A stretch of DNA of 64,000 nt from contig JADJYG010000005.1 of the NCBI GenBank assembly GCA_016719895.1, positions 343,762-407,761 on the forward strand. The letters run 5' to 3'. Made by a program: the position numbers and the translations under genes. The stretch's first letter is position 1. The number at the start of each line of letters is the position of its first letter. The DNA comes from Saprospirales bacterium. Lineage in GTDB: Bacteria > Bacteroidota > Bacteroidia > Chitinophagales > Saprospiraceae. The notes below the pieces were generated by a model. It saw only the letters and a program-made list of their open reading frames with translations, was not told where the DNA came from and did not search any database. This document shows, piece by piece, positions 42,822-51,891 of the stretch.

Positions 42822-44690
42822 ATGAAAACGATGAAACAGATCGCTTTTTTTGCCCTGGCGCTATTCGCTTTTATCGGTATGGTGCAACTCGCCAGAATCT
42901 TTGGCCAGGAAGCCATTGCAATAAACCCAACGAATTCAACCACGAATCAAACCCAGTTTTCCTACCACCTGTCCACGAACCCTGTCATGAATAAAGGGTT
43001 TGGGTTTGGAGCCGGCGCCCCCTATCAGCAATTATTTTGGATATTCGGCGACGGCAATTATAAATGGGATAAAGGGCCGTACTATCCGGACGACAATAGC
43101 ACGTATACTTTTGCGCATGGGTACCTGGCGCCGGATGCACAGCAGTTCCCCTATGAAACTGCTTTACTGGTACTCGACCGTAAAACGGATAACCCGCCGC
43201 CGTCGCGCCTGACTCCTGCCACGGTAAGTATTACCGGAACTGGTCCGGGTGGTCAGGATGACTATATCAGCCATCAGTATCATATTCCGATCCTGGACTT
43301 TAACCTCCATCCTACTGAACGTGTCGGCCTTATCAACAGCCACTTCGTCGACCCGTTGCCAAACGACCCAAACAGTGGCTATTATTTTATAGAAGATAAT
43401 TCCCGGACCGCTTTCGTGCTGGCCTTTGCCCCGGAAAGCAGGGGGAAACTGCTGTTTTTCTATCCTGATCAGGATTCCGGGGCCGACGAATTCGATAATA
43501 CGCCCGTAACCTTCAAGCCGAGGTACGGCAGCGTCTCTTTGTCGGGTGCCGTAGCGAAATGGTCGGCCGATCAATACGAAAAAGTGATACCAAACCCACG
43601 TTTGTTCCATAAGACTCTCGAATATGCACTCGCAGGGGAGGAATACAGAATAGATATCACTGCCGGCGGCAACCCCAAGGAAGAGCTGCGCCTTTTTCAT
43701 ATCTTACAAGCAAAGAATATTCAGGAGGATACGAATTACCCGGTAATGGCCATGCTGGTGAGTGATAAACAGGATGATTGGAATAATAATGGCCAGGCAA
43801 ATTTCACGACGGGCGGCGATAACAGCTTTGCTTCAAATTATGTCGACAGTAGTAACGGCGAGGTGAATGGCCCTGCCGGTAAATCATATTTTGTAGATGC
43901 TGCCCTTATTAACCTGAAGGGCGGTGAACCCAAAGACCCGAATCAATTGCAGGTCACCAATATATGCCGGTGCGGCGCGAACCAAAACGATTATTTGGTT
44001 TCGTTCGAACTCACTTTTTGCAACATCAACGATTACCCAACGCAGGGGGCCAATGTCCTGATCAAAGATAACAGCGATCTGTTCGACTGCTTCCGGCTGG
44101 TGGATGCATCGGGCGGCGACAAAGCCATCGAACCGATGAATAATCAGACGGATGGCGCTGTTGCTCAATGGCCAAGCTGTCCAAAATGCACCGACGGTTC
44201 TCAGTATGCCAATTGGGATGCGACATTTTGCGTTAATGCCTATTCGCTTGCGGCGCAAACAACGAGCAAGGACGGTGATTGTGCCATCTTCCGGTTCACC
44301 GCTCGCACCAATGCTTTGGGGCTGAATGAATTGCTGAAAGAGAATACACTGACGGCTTGTGTTCAGTTTCATGAAGTGATATTGAAATGTGAAACGGTGT
44401 GCAGCGGTAGTAGGCGGCTCCATTGTCCCGACGTCGTCCCGAGGGATTCGTCGTCGACTGCCAAAGACGTCAACCCTAAACCGTTCACTTCCACGGCAAT
44501 CGGATGTAACGTCTGGCAAAACCGGAACAATCCCTGCTCCGCAGACTGCAATTGCCATTGTCAAAAAATAATTTGTAAGTTTACCCAATATATAAAAGCC
44601 TTTCCTTTCGCTTTCGCACTGTTGCTGGTTGTTGTGCTTGGTGGCGTTTGGTATTTTTTGCGGAGGCGGCGGGCAAAACCAGTCGAATAA
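42822..44690 (+). CDS. Membrane-anchored extracytoplasmic protein of the CHAT/sigma cluster
   Basis: Not a named family. From the ATG at 42822: signal peptide (about 1-30), a large extracytoplasmic part, a C-terminal membrane helix (FPFAFALLLVVVLGGVWYFL) and a basic RRRR tail that would be cytoplasmic. Residues near 50-110 look like a PKD/Ig-type region (FWIFGDGNYKWDKGP). A Cys-rich segment near 385-560 (ICRCGANQNDYLVSFELTFCN ... CVQFHEVILKC) resembles a segment of the gene product at 49102. It ends 3 bases before the CHAT gene, so the two are translated together. Likely a sensor or ligand-binding partner (inference). Confidence 0.65.
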   Translation: MKTMKQIAFFALALFAFIGMVQLARIFGQEAIAINPTNSTTNQTQFSYHLSTNPVMNKGFGFGAGAPYQQLFWIFGDGNYKWDKGPYYPDDNSTYTFAHGYLAPDAQQFPYETALLVLDRKTDNPPPSRLTPATVSITGTGPGGQDDYISHQYHIPILDFNLHPTERVGLINSHFVDPLPNDPNSGYYFIEDNSRTAFVLAFAPESRGKLLFFYPDQDSGADEFDNTPVTFKPRYGSVSLSGAVAKWSADQYEKVIPNPRLFHKTLEYALAGEEYRIDITAGGNPKEELRLFHILQAKNIQEDTNYPVMAMLVSDKQDDWNNNGQANFTTGGDNSFASNYVDSSNGEVNGPAGKSYFVDAALINLKGGEPKDPNQLQVTNICRCGANQNDYLVSFELTFCNINDYPTQGANVLIKDNSDLFDCFRLVDASGGDKAIEPMNNQTDGAVAQWPSCPKCTDGSQYANWDATFCVNAYSLAAQTTSKDGDCAIFRFTARTNALGLNELLKENTLTACVQFHEVILKCETVCSGSRRLHCPDVVPRDSSSTAKDVNPKPFTSTAIGCNVWQNRNNPCSADCNCHCQKIICKFTQYIKAFPFAFALLLVVVLGGVWYFLRRRRAKPVE

Positions 44691-44693
44691 TGC

Positions 44694-47588
44694 ATGCATA
44701 AGCTGCCGGATCTCGCCTTTTTTATCCTTTTGAGTTTAGCGGTACAAGCGCAATCGCCCGGCGATTCGCTCTTTGGCGAAGCCTGCAAGAAACAGGCAGT
44801 CCGGTTTCTTCAGGCGGGCCAATCTGATAGTGCCGCGTGGTATGCAGGCCAGGCAGAACAGACCTTTCGACGTCTCGATGACCTGGAAAATTGGATACAC
44901 CTGCACCGGAAACTAGGCCAGGCATACCGGGATAATGGGCAATATGAACTGGCGGTTGGGCGCTTTCGGCACGCGCTTGACCGCGGCTGGCGCCGGCCAA
45001 TTCAAAAGAAAGAGCATATTCAACGGGCCTGGGCATATGCTGATATCGGCTATGTCGGAAAGCGGCGCAACGATCAAAAAACGGTCGTTGAATACTATGA
45101 AAAAGCGGCTGCTGTATTTCTGGATACCTTGGGCATGGAAGATGCCTTGGTTGCCCGCTATGTTTACAGCGAATTGGGAAATGCCCTGAATCGCTTGCGG
45201 GATTATGCAAAAGCCGAGTTTTACCTGAAGCAATGTGTAAATATATTACGCAGGGAATCGAATCCGAACGCTGCTGCCGGAGCCTTGAATGACCTTGGTA
45301 TGGTGTATTTGAATCGAGAAGATTTTCCGAGGGCTATCGCTGCGTTCTCGCAAGGGCTTGACTTGGGTGGTATCGACGCGGACTATTCCGTTTTGTTGTT
45401 ATACAACATCGGATTGGCTTATTTGTACAATCAGGATTATGAAAAAGCCCTCGGATACACGCGCCGTTGCGAAACAGTGCTTCGACATTCCGGTTTTTCA
45501 TCGGAAGAAACTGGCCTTCACCTGATGGAGTTGTATGACAACTACAGTAAAATTTACAGGGCCCGGGGCGATTTTTCAAAAGCGGAAAAATATTGCACAC
45601 TGGCTTTACAAACAGCCGCCAGCGGATCGGCCGTCAATCCCCGGACTGTAATCCTGGCGCGTATCGCCCGAGGAAACCTTTACCTGGATTGGCGAAAGCC
45701 CCGGCAAGCGCTTGGCGATTTTGATGCTGCCTTATCCGGCCTGATGCCCCCAGATGCGGCGCGCCTGCCGGGGCATTTACCTGATCCATCCGTACTGAGG
45801 CCGGACCCCTTTATTGTCGATATCCTGGGTGGCATGGCCCGCTGCTATATAATGCTGAACCAAACTTCGGCATCCGCTGATTATGTTCAGCGAGCCCAGC
45901 GAGCCTATCAGATCGCAGACAATGTAGCAACAGAGCTCTTATTCAGCTATGTATTGGAAGAATCGAGGTTGACAGCACAAACAGAACACCGCTGGATCAC
46001 TTCCGACCAGATATCATTTTTGTTTGACGTTTGGGAAGCAAACCCGGCGGCACCGGATCTGTTGGAAAAAATGTTTGCCTGTAGTGAAAGAAGCCGCGCC
46101 TTTCTACTCTGGCAGGGCATGGAGATGGGAAAATTATTTCGTTCAGACAGTCTTCAGGCGTTACGCGCCCAATATGACGACTTCAACAGGCAAATTGAGG
46201 CATTGGAGTTGGCCCTTGCTTATCCGCCTGGCGATGCAGAAAAGCAGCAACTGGAAGCAGCTGCGCGACGCCTTTTGAAACAAAAGGAAAAAAAGGCCGC
46301 GCTGGTAAGGCGCGCTGTCGCCCTTGCCCCCCATACCGGCCTGGCGAAGCAGCACACGCCGGCGCCGTTGGCTGTTGTTCAGAAGCAATTAAAACCTGGA
46401 GAGGCGTTGCTTGAATTTTTTATTGGGGAGCAGGACGCCTATGTCCTGGTCCTTGCCGTTTTGCCCAACGCGTTGATGGTGAAAAAGATCGAATGGGATG
46501 AAGGCTTGTCAAAAATAGCCGAGACGATCCGGGATGATATCTCCGCACAACATAATGCCGCATATATCTGGAAAGCCCGGAGGTTGTATGACCAATTGTT
46601 GAAACCTGTGCTCGACCATATCCCGGCCCGGCATTTGACGTTGGTGCCCGATGGCGTTTTATGGAATGTGCCCTTCGCGGCATTACTTACCCGGGATATT
46701 CCACCAAAAGGTAGCGCTGATTTTAAATCCTTCCCTTATTTGCTTCGGGAGCGGACCATCGCTTATGGGTTTTCCGCTACCCTGCAGGCAGAAATGAGCA
46801 AGCCATATTCGCGAGTAGAGCGGGGTATTTCCCTTGCGTTCGCGCCGGCATACCGAAAAATTGATCCGAACCTGCCCGATACAGTGTTGTACGCCCTCCG
46901 GAGAAACCGGCTGGACACCTTGTTGTATAATCTGCCGGAAGCGATGGCTGTAGCGCGTATGCAGGGTATGGAATGCATTGGCGGGGCCAGCGCGACCAGA
47001 AAACGGTTTTTGGAATTGCTCCCCCGCGCCCGATTACTCCATATAGCCGCCCATGCCAAGGCAAACCATCAAAATTCCGATTTTTCTTTCATAGCGTTCA
47101 GCAATATGGGGGATACGCTGGCCGAGCCTTTCCAGTGCTACCTGAACGAATTATATCACCAAAATATTCCGGCCGAAATGGTAGTGCTGAGCGCTTGTGA
47201 AACCGCTGCAGGGCCAGTCCGCCAGGGCGAAGGCACACTAAGCCTGGCGCGGGCATTTGCCTGCGCCGGCGCGCACAGCATTCTGACCACTTTGTGGAGT
47301 ATAGACGATAAGGCCGGCAAAGATATCATGGTGGCTTATTACCAATATTTGAAAAACGACATGGCCAAACACCAGGCGCTCCGGCAAGCGCAATTGGACT
47401 ACCTGCAAAATGCCGCCGACCACGACCGGGCGCACCCGTACTATTGGGCGGCATTTACGGTGCTGGGAAATACGGAACCGCTCCGGCTTCCGTTCCCGAC
47501 AACTATAGTGCTGGCCACACTGGCCATCGTTGCCTTTGCCGGCTTCTTTTGGCTGTACGGCAAGCAACGTTTATTCGGCAAGCAGTGA
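44694..47588 (+). CDS. TPR-CHAT caspase-like protease, membrane anchored
   Basis: A 964-residue protein: signal peptide (about 1-19, ending QAQ), TPR repeats (about 30-390), coiled coil (about 490-560), CHAT domain (about 620-915), and a C-terminal membrane helix (TIVLATLAIVAFAGFFWLYG) with a short basic tail. CHAT is a clan CD caspase-like peptidase. The catalytic His lies in LLHIAAHA and the Cys in VVLSACETAAGP, followed by GEGTLSLARAFACAGAHSI. Signal plus C-terminal anchor places the protease domain in the periplasm. Its 3' end overlaps the convergent anti-sigma-like gene by 18 bases. Confidence 0.88.
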   Translation: MHKLPDLAFFILLSLAVQAQSPGDSLFGEACKKQAVRFLQAGQSDSAAWYAGQAEQTFRRLDDLENWIHLHRKLGQAYRDNGQYELAVGRFRHALDRGWRRPIQKKEHIQRAWAYADIGYVGKRRNDQKTVVEYYEKAAAVFLDTLGMEDALVARYVYSELGNALNRLRDYAKAEFYLKQCVNILRRESNPNAAAGALNDLGMVYLNREDFPRAIAAFSQGLDLGGIDADYSVLLLYNIGLAYLYNQDYEKALGYTRRCETVLRHSGFSSEETGLHLMELYDNYSKIYRARGDFSKAEKYCTLALQTAASGSAVNPRTVILARIARGNLYLDWRKPRQALGDFDAALSGLMPPDAARLPGHLPDPSVLRPDPFIVDILGGMARCYIMLNQTSASADYVQRAQRAYQIADNVATELLFSYVLEESRLTAQTEHRWITSDQISFLFDVWEANPAAPDLLEKMFACSERSRAFLLWQGMEMGKLFRSDSLQALRAQYDDFNRQIEALELALAYPPGDAEKQQLEAAARRLLKQKEKKAALVRRAVALAPHTGLAKQHTPAPLAVVQKQLKPGEALLEFFIGEQDAYVLVLAVLPNALMVKKIEWDEGLSKIAETIRDDISAQHNAAYIWKARRLYDQLLKPVLDHIPARHLTLVPDGVLWNVPFAALLTRDIPPKGSADFKSFPYLLRERTIAYGFSATLQAEMSKPYSRVERGISLAFAPAYRKIDPNLPDTVLYALRRNRLDTLLYNLPEAMAVARMQGMECIGGASATRKRFLELLPRARLLHIAAHAKANHQNSDFSFIAFSNMGDTLAEPFQCYLNELYHQNIPAEMVVLSACETAAGPVRQGEGTLSLARAFACAGAHSILTTLWSIDDKAGKDIMVAYYQYLKNDMAKHQALRQAQLDYLQNAADHDRAHPYYWAAFTVLGNTEPLRLPFPTTIVLATLAIVAFAGFFWLYGKQRLFGKQ

Positions 47589-48425
47589 ATACAGCTCCCG
47601 GGCCTTCCGGTAATAGGTGTCCGATGGATTTTCAGATGTTCGGATAAATTGGTCCAGGGCGGATTGCAGGTCCTGCTTTGTGTTTGCTGTTTTATTCTGG
47701 TTAAATTCCGACAGCAACGCCAATATCCGCGTCCAGGCCACATGATCCGGATTGGGTATCAGGTACTTTGCCGAATCCTTGGACGCCGCCTCCAGCCCGG
47801 ACAACAACCCGATCGCCCGGTCATATTCTCCCAGACGATAATAGTTATGCGCTTCCAGGACTCGGGCGAACAGGTACAGACTGTCGGCGTCGGGAATATT
47901 TTCTAAAAGATGCAGGCTTTGCCGGAAATTACCGGATTCGAATTCCCGGAATGCGTTCGCAAAAACATGCCCCTGAGCGCCGCGCCTAAGGGCCTCTGGC
48001 GCCGGGGGCGAGATATAGGCTGTTTTTTCAAATGTATACAATACATCCGATGACTGGAGATACCACCAATAGCCTGCAATGGCTACCAACAGCGCTGCAG
48101 CGGTAACTGCCCAAGCTAATTTCGGGACCCTGGGCGGCATGGTCAGGTATCCGGCGAACCGGCGCCATGCCCCGGAAATGGCCACCCGGAGCGCCTGGAG
48201 CCATCCCTTGCGATCCGCCCTGGCTTCTATTTCTACGATGAGCTGCACCAAGCGCTGCCGTTCCAGGCGCTCCGCGGCCTGAATCAGCTGCCGGGTTGAT
48301 TCGAGTTCAGCCCCGAGTTCGGGATGCCGGCTCAGCAGTTCCTCCACGGCACTGCGCTCTCCGGGGCTAAGCTCCCCTTTGGCATATTTTCGCAACTGCA
48401 GTAATATTTCGGTAGAAATGTTCAA
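47571..48425 (-). CDS. Membrane anti-sigma-factor-like protein with periplasmic TPR domain
   Basis: A 284-residue protein: N-terminal helical cytoplasmic region (about 1-95) with the look of an anti-sigma domain (LRKYAKGELSPGERSAVEELLSRHPELGAE), one membrane helix (about 105-123), and a periplasmic part with TPR-like helices (EFESGNFRQSLHLLENI, YRLGEYDRAIGLLSGLEA). It overlaps the upstream sigma factor by four bases (ATGA), the usual sigma/anti-sigma arrangement. No HCC zinc motif, so it is not a zinc anti-sigma factor. Confidence 0.75.
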   Translation of the reverse strand: MNISTEILLQLRKYAKGELSPGERSAVEELLSRHPELGAELESTRQLIQAAERLERQRLVQLIVEIEARADRKGWLQALRVAISGAWRRFAGYLTMPPRVPKLAWAVTAAALLVAIAGYWWYLQSSDVLYTFEKTAYISPPAPEALRRGAQGHVFANAFREFESGNFRQSLHLLENIPDADSLYLFARVLEAHNYYRLGEYDRAIGLLSGLEAASKDSAKYLIPNPDHVAWTRILALLSEFNQNKTANTKQDLQSALDQFIRTSENPSDTYYRKARELYSLLAE

Positions 48426-48955
48426 GGTATGTCCGGTTGAATAAGTGCTTTTAAACGTTCCCGGGCTCTTGAAATCCGCCGTTTGGCGGCATCATGGCTG
48501 AGCCCGTTCTTGATTGCATAAGCCTTCAAAGGAGTTTCATATAGATAAAACGCCACTAAAATTTCGCGATCCGGAGCGCTTAATTTTTGCAGCGCCTCGA
48601 GGAGATGATCAATCTGGTCGTTCGGCGCCGGCGCCTCGTCGTCCGGAGTATTCTGGATGACCGTTCGGGTTTTTCTCGATGTTTCAAGCCACAGTCGTTT
48701 GGCGATCTCGGTGACGTAGGTACAAATTTTAGCCATTCCAGTCAAGACAAACTGGCCCTGTCGCACTTTTATAATAAACTCCGCCAAGGCCAGATGAAAG
48801 AGCGAACGGCGTTCCTCCGCTTCCTGAAGACCCATCCGCAAGAGCACACCCTGAGCCGGATTCGCACAATGCATCAAGCATCGTACGGCTTGTTCTTCCG
48901 GTTTCCGGCCATTCTCCAGCAGCCGGGTTATGATATGCTCATCTGAACAATCCAT
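48422..48955 (-). CDS. ECF-type RNA polymerase sigma factor
   Basis: A 177-residue sigma-70 family protein with region 2 (about 20-95) and region 4 (about 120-172: LSAPDREILVAFYLYETPLKAYA, then HDAAKRRISRARERLKAL helix-turn-helix). Co-transcribed with the membrane anti-sigma-like gene, which should hold it at the membrane until a signal arrives. Regulon not visible; the adjacent divergent gene at 49102 and the CHAT operon are the obvious candidates. Confidence 0.88.
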   Translation of the reverse strand: MDCSDEHIITRLLENGRKPEEQAVRCLMHCANPAQGVLLRMGLQEAEERRSLFHLALAEFIIKVRQGQFVLTGMAKICTYVTEIAKRLWLETSRKTRTVIQNTPDDEAPAPNDQIDHLLEALQKLSAPDREILVAFYLYETPLKAYAIKNGLSHDAAKRRISRARERLKALIQPDIP

Positions 48956-49101
48956 AGATTAATACAAGAAACAGGGAATTAGAGACAAAATGCAGGGGGA
49001 AAGTTAAAAATTATTTTTTGCTGTCACCTTTTCTACGCGGTTTGCATAAACCTGGCTGTAAACGTTTTTCATCCATCTCAAAAAAATTTAAACCTACCAT
49101 T

Positions 49102-50274
49102 ATGACAAAGCAAACAGCGCCCTCTGCGGAGAAATCGGTTCCGCAGTCCGACAGCGTCCACGACAAGAAGCCGGATGCAAAAAAAACCTGTGCGGATGTA
49201 TTGAATGAACTAAACGGGTATTTGGCCAAGCAAAATGACGCTATGGCCAACTTGTTAAAACCCTGCACCTCCTGTCAGGTTAACCATCCAGGCTGGCCAG
49301 TGATCAATGCTCCCTTCGATGCCCAAAAACTGAACACGGGCTTCGATGGCGTAAACGGAGCACTGCCCGACAATTCCATCGACCTGAATTGGGAGGCCGG
49401 GCTCGGCACGCCGAACACCCTGCCAACTTCCTGGATTCCGGCATTCGTGTACCGGGATAATGCCTGGCTCCCGAGCCCATTCAGCAATGCAAACTGGATA
49501 TCCTATTATGCGGATGCCGCACACTCCACCAACCAGGATGTGTATTTCCGTATCCGTTTTTACCTGAACAACAACGTTAATCCGGCCCAGTTTGCCTTGG
49601 ATATGGATTTCTATGCCGACAATTCAGTGCAGGAAATCTACATCAATGGGCTTGCTCAAAGCCTGAATTTTCCTTCGCTCCTGCCGCAGGCGCCGACCTT
49701 GCCTTATGACCATGTCGGCTTTGCAGCGGGCAAACAAGTCCATATTACACTGGATCATGACTGGCAGGCATGTGAAAATGAGGTTATCGTTCATGTAAAG
49801 TCCGGCCCGGGCTATGTCGGCTTTTTGGCGCAAAACGCTACCAAATGCTACGAAGCGAATATCCCCAATCTGGCGCCCGTTATCAATATCGCCTGGGGCG
49901 ACGGTCCCTGCGATTGCCTGGAAACAGATGATTTTGAGGTCATGTACCTGACGGTGTGCAACCCGTTTTCCAATGTGATCTTCAAAAACATGTCGATCGG
50001 CCGGATCCGTGTAGTGGATAGCAACGGCAACCCGGTGCCGATTCTGCCGGACGGTACGGATTCCGTGGCCGTTCATCCGGTCGGGCCGTACTGCTTCGGC
50101 GACATCCAGCCGTATACGGCTACCAACGGTAATTGTGTCTCCCGGCAGTTTGTTCTGATTAACCGGGGCGCCAAGGACGGCAAGTACAAAATCATACTGG
50201 AAGGTATCTGCTTCGATGTCTGCGCACATTATGACTTCGAAGCCTGTTTCGAATTCAGTTTGTGCAAAAGTTAA
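49102..50274 (+). CDS. Cys-rich hypothetical protein divergent from the sigma factor gene
   Basis: Not recognised. From the ATG at 49102, 390 residues with no signal peptide and no membrane helix. A charged, Ser/Lys-rich N terminus (1-40) leads to beta-rich domains (FRIRFYLNNNVNPAQFALDM; KQVHITLDHDWQACENEVIVH). The last 130 residues are Cys-rich (CDCLETDDFEVMYLTVCN, then CFDVCAHYDFEACFEFSLC) and recall the Cys-rich part of the protein encoded at 42822. Divergent from the sigma gene, hence a candidate target of it (inference). Confidence 0.6.
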   Translation: MTKQTAPSAEKSVPQSDSVHDKKPDAKKTCADVLNELNGYLAKQNDAMANLLKPCTSCQVNHPGWPVINAPFDAQKLNTGFDGVNGALPDNSIDLNWEAGLGTPNTLPTSWIPAFVYRDNAWLPSPFSNANWISYYADAAHSTNQDVYFRIRFYLNNNVNPAQFALDMDFYADNSVQEIYINGLAQSLNFPSLLPQAPTLPYDHVGFAAGKQVHITLDHDWQACENEVIVHVKSGPGYVGFLAQNATKCYEANIPNLAPVINIAWGDGPCDCLETDDFEVMYLTVCNPFSNVIFKNMSIGRIRVVDSNGNPVPILPDGTDSVAVHPVGPYCFGDIQPYTATNGNCVSRQFVLINRGAKDGKYKIILEGICFDVCAHYDFEACFEFSLCKS

Positions 50275-50297
50275 ACGCCAAAATAGCATTTGAAAGG

Positions 50298-50341
50298 CAG
50301 GAGTCCTCTTTCCACAGGCAAGAGGCTCCTGTTATCTTTTT
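50298..50341 (+). terminator. Terminator between convergent genes at 50.3 kb
   Basis: A 12-bp stem with one bulge (50298-50310 with 50320-50331) followed by TTATCTTTTT. The T-run reaches the stop of the convergent M43 gene. Confidence 0.75.
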
Positions 50342-51674
50342 ATAGCGCTTTGACCAACAAGCCGCTGCCAGTATGCCCTCCGGATACGATGAAAAGGCGA
50401 TAACAACCGGCAGGCAAGTCCGAAACATCCAGATGCAGGACACTGGCCAAAGCAGCGCAATGTTCCATCTTCCACAGCCGTCCGGTCATGTCCCATACGC
50501 AGATCCGGCATTCCCGGTCGAACAAAGGACTTTCCAGGGCGATCTCTGTGGTTGCCGGGTTGGGATACATGCGTATGGAAGTTTGTGCCGGAACAGGCTC
50601 CCCAACCGGCGTAGTCGCGCAAAACACACTGTCGAGCAGCCCGGCGCGCACCGTATTCAGGGTAGACCAGAGCCGGCTTTTTTGCCCTTCCGTAAAAAGA
50701 ACCATGCAGGCATCGTCGGTGTAGTCCATAAAATTCATGAACATGGCCGAATTACCGCAGCTCAACTGCGGGTAGGGCGGGCAGCCCAGGTAGGGTGCGC
50801 GCTGGGTGGGCGTGTCGGCCACACCGTCGTCGTCCGCGCAGCTGTTTTCGTCGGGGCCCCAGATGTGGAGCAGGTTAAAATAGTGGCCGATTTCATGCGT
50901 GGCCGTGCGGCCCTTGTGGTGCGGCGGATAGGACGCCGCCAGTCCGGTGGCGCCGAAGTATCGCGGGTCGATGACCACCCCGTCTTCTGCCGGCGGCGCG
51001 GCGCCTGGATACGTTCCGTATCCCAGCACGCCACCACCGATGCTGGCTACCCAGATATTGAGGTAATGTTCGGTATCCCAGGCATCGGCGCCACCCAGCT
51101 CGGTGTAGTGGATCCGGGGCCGTCCGTCGGGCGCGATCAATTGGCCGATATTATTCCAGGGCGTTTCCTGCCGCGTGATCCCTGTGGCAGGGTTTCCTTG
51201 CGGGTCTTTCGCGGCGAGGCAAAATTCGAGTTCCAGGTCGGCCGCCAGGGGTAAAAAAAGCGGCGGCACGGCACCGGTATTGCTATTTGATTTCCGGAAG
51301 TCCGCATTGAGAACGGCGAGTTGGCTGTAAATCTGATCGTCGGAAATGTTTTCTGCAGCGCTTTTATACACCACATGCACGACGACCTGGATGGTTGCAA
51401 CTGTGCGTGGTGAAACCGCTGAGGCAAGCTCCGTTTGATCCAGGCCTATCCTTCCTTCTTCCAGGGCGCTGCGACAAGCGAAGGTGGGAGGTGGCAGGCG
51501 CCCGGCATTGCGCCGTGCAACAGCGTCCGTGGCACAGGGCGCTTGGGCGCGCAGGCCAGATGGACGCAGTATCGGCAGTAAAACCAGGATCAGGAGGAGG
51601 TGGCGTATTTTTTTCTGCCGCCATTTTTTTTTACATTTTTTGGCAGCGTTTGCCGTAGCGTTTTCGTTTAGCAT
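50340..51674 (-). CDS. M43 (pappalysin-type) zinc metallopeptidase with T9SS sorting domain
   Basis: From the ATG at 51674, 444 residues: a Lys/Arg-rich N region and signal peptide (ending GLRAQ, about residue 42), catalytic domain with HEIGHYFNLLH (HExxHxxxxxH) followed by the Met-turn region (NFMDYTDDACMVLF), and a T9SS sorting domain (IRMYPNPATTEIALESP to the end). Predicted secreted protease. An open frame continues upstream to 51854 but is low-complexity. Confidence 0.9.
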   Translation of the reverse strand: MLNENATANAAKKCKKKWRQKKIRHLLLILVLLPILRPSGLRAQAPCATDAVARRNAGRLPPPTFACRSALEEGRIGLDQTELASAVSPRTVATIQVVVHVVYKSAAENISDDQIYSQLAVLNADFRKSNSNTGAVPPLFLPLAADLELEFCLAAKDPQGNPATGITRQETPWNNIGQLIAPDGRPRIHYTELGGADAWDTEHYLNIWVASIGGGVLGYGTYPGAAPPAEDGVVIDPRYFGATGLAASYPPHHKGRTATHEIGHYFNLLHIWGPDENSCADDDGVADTPTQRAPYLGCPPYPQLSCGNSAMFMNFMDYTDDACMVLFTEGQKSRLWSTLNTVRAGLLDSVFCATTPVGEPVPAQTSIRMYPNPATTEIALESPLFDRECRICVWDMTGRLWKMEHCAALASVLHLDVSDLPAGCYRLFIVSGGHTGSGLLVKAL

Positions 51675-51754
51675 AAAAACCGGTCGGAAAAATTTCCAAT
51701 TTCGGATAAAGATAAAGCAGAAAGTAGTTTTTTTTAGTTGGTTTTGTTTGTTCC

Positions 51755-51829
51755 AAAAGGCGCGCTGCGAGTGCGCCTTTTGTGTTTGTGTTTGTATGTT
51801 GATTTGTTGATTTGTTGATTTGTTGATTT
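51755..51829. repeat. Hairpin and four-copy GTTGATTT tandem repeat
   Basis: A 9-bp stem (51755-51763 with 51773-51781) is followed by a T/G-rich tract and then four exact copies of GTTGATTT (51798-51829). It lies between the divergent M43 and M28 genes, so it may affect their promoters, and copy number could vary. Confidence 0.6.
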
Positions 51830-51858
51830 GAGGCGCGGCAGGACTGGCATCCAACCCT

Positions 51859-51866
51859 TATATTTG
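51859..51866 (+). promoter_or_regulatory. -7 box of the M28 peptidase gene (TATATTTG)
   Basis: Exact match to TAnnTTTG 26 bases upstream of the start at 51892. The position for a -33 TTG falls just downstream of the GTTGATTT repeats. Confidence 0.5.
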
Positions 51867-51891
51867 GGGGAGTATAATAAAATCCACAAGC

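Noticed and set aside
50373..51254. Plus-strand open frame of 293 residues
   Set aside because: It is fully antisense to the M43 peptidase, which has clear catalytic motifs and a sorting domain.
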